This document shows positions 23,100 to 26,050 of a stretch of 26,050 nucleotides of DNA, piece after piece. Positions within the stretch are counted from its first letter, which is position 1, and each line of letters begins with the position of its first letter. The position numbers and the translations under genes are program-made. Source of the DNA: Alphaproteobacteria bacterium (lineage in GTDB: Bacteria; Pseudomonadota; Alphaproteobacteria; Rhodobacterales; Rhodobacteraceae); the NCBI GenBank assembly GCA_024277955.1, contig JAJRUE010000315.1, positions 1 through 26,050 of the forward strand. Direction: 5' to 3'. The notes beneath the pieces were generated by a model. It searched no databases and was not told where the DNA came from. It saw only the letters and a program-made list of their open reading frames with translations.

Positions 23100-23832
23100 G
23101 GACCAGACCGCCATGCAAGACACAGCCGCAACGACCGCTCGGGCGAAATCGGTGATCGCCGCCTGCAAGGGCGTCACCAAGACCTACCAGCAGGGCTCGA
23201 TCGAGGTGCAGGCGCTGCGCGGCGTCGACCTGGAAATCCACGCCCGCGATTTCGCGACGCTGGCCGGGCCGTCCGGGTCGGGCAAGACCACGCTCTTGAA
23301 CATGATCGGCGGGCTGGACCGGCCCACCAGCGGCACGGTGATTGTCGACGGTCAGGATCTGGGCGAGCTCAGCCAGGCCGATCTTGCGGAAATGCGGCTG
23401 CGCAAGATCGGCTTTGTGTTCCAGTCCTACAACCTGATCCCGGTGCTGTCGGCGGCGGAGAACATCGAATTCATCCTGCGCCTTGCCGGCGTGCCCGCCG
23501 CCGAACGCCACGAACGCGCCTATGCCGCGCTGAAAGAGGTTGGCCTGGAAGGGCTGGAAAGCCGCCGCCCGTCGCATCTGTCGGGCGGTCAGCAGCAACG
23601 GGTCGCGGTGGCGCGCGCGCTGGTCAGCCGCCCGGCGATCGTGCTGGCCGACGAACCCACCGCGAACCTCGACACCCGCACCGCCGAAGGCCTGATCGAT
23701 CTGATGGCCGAACTGAACGAAACCCGCGGCATCACCTTTCTGATGGGCACCCATGATGCGCGGGTGATCGCGCGCTCGCGCCGGCACCTGGAAATGACAG
23801 ACGGGAGGATCACCGCAGATGAGCACCGCTAG
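23089..23832 (+). CDS. ABC ATPase, LolD/MacB type
   Basis: This cytoplasmic ATPase of 247 residues (239 from the alternative ATG at 23113) powers the two permeases. Motifs are Walker A GPSGSGKTT, Q-loop FVFQSYNLIPVLSAAEN, signature LSGGQQQRVAVARAL, Walker B VLADEPTANLD and the switch GTHD. FQSYNLIPVL and the order around it are typical of the LolD/MacB/FtsE group. Both starts have purine-rich sites (GAGG nine bases before 23089, GAGGA ten before 23113); the first overlaps the permease gene by 11 bases. The stop overlaps the following gene by 14 bases, so all five genes of the operon are coupled. Confidence 0.93.
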   Translation: MYPEDQTAMQDTAATTARAKSVIAACKGVTKTYQQGSIEVQALRGVDLEIHARDFATLAGPSGSGKTTLLNMIGGLDRPTSGTVIVDGQDLGELSQADLAEMRLRKIGFVFQSYNLIPVLSAAENIEFILRLAGVPAAERHERAYAALKEVGLEGLESRRPSHLSGGQQQRVAVARALVSRPAIVLADEPTANLDTRTAEGLIDLMAELNETRGITFLMGTHDARVIARSRRHLEMTDGRITADEHR

Positions 23833-25075
23833 CCGACTGACCCGCGCCGCGTTCCTGGCCCTTCTGGCGCTGCCGGCGGTGGCGTCCGGCGCCTCCCGGG
23901 CCGGCGACATTTCCGGCCGGCTGGAATTCACCGCCCGCACGGCGTCTTCGCCCGCCGACAGCCTTGCCGCGTTTTTTGCCAGCGCCGACTACACCGGCTT
24001 TCTGGGCAACGCGCGGCTGCGCTGGGACCACCGCTGGGGCGATTTTTCGGCCGAGGTTCACTACCGGATCTCGGTAGAGACCGGGGGCGGGCTGGCGCTG
24101 TCTTCGGCGATGTCAGGGCTGTTGCCTCCGCCGCCGCCGGGCAATCTGCTGGGCCTGGAATGGACCACGGTGAACACGGCCAACCAGCGGATCACCCACG
24201 GCATCGACCGGTTGTCGTTCAGCTACTCGTCGCCTTCGATGGTGCTGCGCATCGGGCGGCAGGCGCTGACCTGGGGCGCGGGCACGGTGTTTCACCCGAT
24301 GGACCTTGTTGCGCCGTTTTCCCCGGCGGCGCGCGATACGGAATTCAAGCCCGGCGTCGACATGGTCTACCTGCAATGGCTGATGGACAACGGCGACGAT
24401 CTTGAGCTGATCGGCGTGCCGCGCCGGGCGGTGGCGGGCGGGCCGGTCAGCGCGGACGCCAGCACCTTCGCGCTGCGCTACCGCACCACGCTGGGCGATC
24501 TGGGGGCCGAGATGGTGCTGGCGCGCGATCACGGCGACACCACCGCCGGGCTGGGGCTGTCGGGCGCGCTGGGCGGGGCGGCGTGGAACCTGGAAGTGGT
24601 GCCCACCCGGCTGGCCAACGGCACGGTGCGCACTTCGGGGCTGGCGAACATCAGCACCGCCACCCAGATCATGGGGCGCACCGGCCTGCTGTTCGCCGAG
24701 TATTTTCACAATGGGTTCGGGCTGGACACCAAGGGGTTGTCGCTGGCGGGGCTGACCCCGGATCTGGCCGACCGGCTGGGCCGCGGGCAGGTGTTCAACG
24801 TCGGCAAGGACTATCTGGCGTTCGGCCTGTCGCTCGAGGTGTCACCGCTGGTGAATGTCAGCGCCGGGTCGATGCTGAGCCTGACCGACCAGAGCCGCCT
24901 GAGCACGGCGCAACTGAACTGGTCGCTCAGCGACAATGCCAACCTGATCCTGGGGGCCCAAATGCCCGGCGGCGCGCGCGGAACCGAGTTTGGCGGGTTG
25001 CCGGCTTCCGGCAACGGGGCGCCCTATGCGACGCCCGAAAAATCGGTCTACCTGCTGTTCCGGCAGTATTTCTGA
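23819..25075 (+). CDS. Outer-membrane beta-barrel protein of unknown family, last gene of the Lol-like operon
   Basis: This exported protein of 418 residues has a signal peptide (MSTASRLTRAAFLALLALPAVASG). The rest is alternating-polarity strand sequence rich in Gly, Ser, Thr, Leu and aromatic residues, as in porin-like barrels. It includes DRLSFSYSSPSMVLRIGRQALTWGAG at about 130-155, the most recognisable part: an RIGRQ-L-WG motif also seen in DUF1302-type and other outer-membrane proteins. The C-terminus YLLFRQYF ends in Phe, the sorting signal for the BAM complex. No LolB-like lipobox is present. Being the last gene of a coupled operon with a Lol-like ABC system and a LolA-like carrier, it may receive or export the cargo at the outer membrane; this is inferred. 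The family could not be named with confidence. Confidence 0.82.
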   Translation: MSTASRLTRAAFLALLALPAVASGASRAGDISGRLEFTARTASSPADSLAAFFASADYTGFLGNARLRWDHRWGDFSAEVHYRISVETGGGLALSSAMSGLLPPPPPGNLLGLEWTTVNTANQRITHGIDRLSFSYSSPSMVLRIGRQALTWGAGTVFHPMDLVAPFSPAARDTEFKPGVDMVYLQWLMDNGDDLELIGVPRRAVAGGPVSADASTFALRYRTTLGDLGAEMVLARDHGDTTAGLGLSGALGGAAWNLEVVPTRLANGTVRTSGLANISTATQIMGRTGLLFAEYFHNGFGLDTKGLSLAGLTPDLADRLGRGQVFNVGKDYLAFGLSLEVSPLVNVSAGSMLSLTDQSRLSTAQLNWSLSDNANLILGAQMPGGARGTEFGGLPASGNGAPYATPEKSVYLLFRQYF

Positions 25076-25081
25076 GGGCCG

Positions 25082-25128
25082 CCGAAATCTTTGAAAGATT
25101 TCGGACCGGTTTCTTCGAAAGAAACCGG
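25082..25128. terminator. Tandem near-identical stem-loops between converging genes
   Basis: CCGAAATCTT-TGA-AAGATTTCGG (25082-25104) and CCGGTTTCTT-CGA-AAGAAACCGG (25106-25128) are two perfect 10-bp stems with three-base loops, one base apart. They lie between the stop of the barrel gene and the stop of the DUF1185 gene. Both stems are symmetrical, so they can act in both directions. The internal A/U runs replace a free U-tail. They may also be a repeated genomic element. Confidence 0.65.
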
Positions 25129-25144
25129 AGCCCCGGGCCTGCCT

Positions 25145-25729
25145 TCAGCGCAACCCGTCCTCGCCCTTGGCGTCCCTGGCTTCCAGCCCGCCGACCCGCG
25201 GCAGGGGGCGTCCGCTGTCGGTGACCGCCACCGCCACCAGGATCTCGCCCGCGCGGGGGGCGTCGTTCAGCCGGATCTCCACCCCGTCGAAGTGCGAGCG
25301 CACATAGGCCGCGTCCTTGTGGCCCAGCGGCACGTCCAGCACCTGCCCGGGGCTGCCCATCTTCTTGGACGACGGCACCAGTGCTGCGCCCTTTTCCACC
25401 GCCTTGCGCAGCGGCGCGCCCAGTTTCGGGTGCAGGATCGCTGCGGCATGTTCCAGTTCGCCGTTTTCGCCCACCATCGCCGCCTTGCCATAGCTTTCGG
25501 CCTCGCCCGAGGTGATGCCCAGCGCCGCCACGCATTTTTCGCCCAAAAGCCCGCCCAGCTCGGCGCCGATGTCCATCAGCGGGGTCAGATCCTCGACGAA
25601 TTCCCCGGCAAAGGGGTTTTCGATCACCGCCGCCGCCACCGCCTTGCGGGTGGGTGGGTCGATCACCTGCCCGGCCTCTCGGTGGGTTTCCTCGACGAAA
25701 ATCGCGATTTTCCTGATCTTGGCGCTCAT
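25145..25729 (-). CDS. DUF1185 'amino acid synthesis' family protein
   Basis: This cytoplasmic protein of 194 residues has no signal peptide or membrane segment. It matches the family named 'amino acid synthesis' (DUF1185, PF06684). The biochemical function of that family is not well established, and the name should not be taken as proof. Marks include KIAIFVEETHREAG at the start, GENGELEHAAAILHPKLGAPLRKAV and the conserved VPSSKKMGSPGQVLDVPLGHKDAAYVRSHFDG. The start at 25729 overlaps the stop of the upstream paralogue by four bases (ATGA). Both proteins end in nearly the same sequence (GGLEA..KGEDGLR), which shows a tandem duplication. It is the last gene of an operon that starts beyond the right edge. 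Confidence 0.85.
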   Translation of the reverse strand: MSAKIRKIAIFVEETHREAGQVIDPPTRKAVAAAVIENPFAGEFVEDLTPLMDIGAELGGLLGEKCVAALGITSGEAESYGKAAMVGENGELEHAAAILHPKLGAPLRKAVEKGAALVPSSKKMGSPGQVLDVPLGHKDAAYVRSHFDGVEIRLNDAPRAGEILVAVAVTDSGRPLPRVGGLEARDAKGEDGLR

Positions 25730-26050
25730 CTCAATCCATCCTCTCCCTTGATCTGCCAGGCTTCCAGCCCGCCCGAGCGCGAATGCACCCGCGCGCCGGT
25801 GGTCATCACCAGCGCCAGCAGCATTTCGCCCGCGCGCGGCGCATCCGTCAGCCCGACCTCCATCGAATCGAAGTGGCTGCGCACATAGGCCGCGTTGATA
25901 TGGGTGATAGGCACGTCCAGCCGCGCCCCCACGCCGGCGACCTTTTTCGACGAGGGCACGATCGCCCTGGTGCCGCCGATCGCCTCGCGCATCGCGTAGC
26001 CGCCGGGCGCGTGCCACAGCGCGCCGTGTTCCAGTTCGCCCGCCTCGCCG
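25726..26050 (-). CDS. DUF1185 'amino acid synthesis' family protein, 5' end outside the window
   Basis: This is the C-terminal part (108 codons) of a paralogue of the next gene. The frame stays open to the right edge, and translated sequence before the first visible ATG (GELEHGALWHAPGGYAMREAI) still matches the family, so the true start is outside. VPSSKKVAGVGARLDVPITHINAAYVRSHFDSMEVGLTDAPRAGEMLL follows the same pattern as the neighbour. Two family copies in a coupled pair suggest a heteromer or diverged duplicates. Confidence 0.82.
   Translation of the reverse strand, partial: GEAGELEHGALWHAPGGYAMREAIGGTRAIVPSSKKVAGVGARLDVPITHINAAYVRSHFDSMEVGLTDAPRAGEMLLALVMTTGARVHSRSGGLEAWQIKGEDGLR

Overview
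The window is GC-rich, densely coded DNA. Gene content and protein style (Opp-type ABC operon, phosphonatase pathway, CueR-controlled copper genes, DUF1185 and DUF3047 proteins) suggest an alphaproteobacterium, most likely of the Rhodobacteraceae/Roseobacter group. This placement is inferred from gene families, not from a marker gene. No rRNA, tRNA, CRISPR array, insertion sequence or integrase was seen.

Layout. (1) Positions 1-5948, minus strand: a family-5 (peptide/nickel/oligosaccharide class) ABC importer operon in the order solute-binding protein, two permeases, two ATPases; the last ATPase runs off the left edge. (2) Positions 6486-9612: a 2-aminoethylphosphonate (2-AEP) catabolic locus. 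phnW and phnX are on the minus strand, and the LysR regulator typical of such loci is divergent from phnW. (3) Positions 9622-10488: a GufA-type ZIP metal transporter behind a Fur-type 7-1-7 box. (4) Positions 10536-18950: a copper block. It holds a DUF3047 protein, a multicopper oxidase, cueR, copA, copZ on the opposite strand, and an operon of a YkuD L,D-transpeptidase, two c-type cytochromes and a ScsC/DsbA-like thiol-disulfide protein. CueR-type dyads precede copA, copZ and the L,D-transpeptidase operon. (5) Positions 19089-25075: a tetR gene divergent from a tightly overlapped five-gene operon. That operon encodes a LolA-like periplasmic protein, two LolC/E-like permeases, a LolD-like ATPase and an outer-membrane beta-barrel protein. 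(6) Positions 25145 to the right edge, minus strand: two tandem DUF1185 'amino acid synthesis' family genes, the upstream one cut by the edge.

How the parts fit. PhnW converts 2-AEP plus pyruvate to phosphonoacetaldehyde plus alanine, and PhnX hydrolyses phosphonoacetaldehyde to acetaldehyde and phosphate. The neighbouring importer may or may not serve this pathway. In the copper block CopZ and CopA handle cytoplasmic Cu(I), the multicopper oxidase oxidises periplasmic Cu(I), and the L,D-transpeptidase/cytochrome/ScsC-like operon looks like an envelope arm of the same response. The least explained unit is the TetR-controlled Lol-like operon. It has every part of an inner-to-outer-membrane lipid or lipoprotein route except a LolB, with a dedicated beta-barrel in that place. 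Its substrate cannot be told from sequence.
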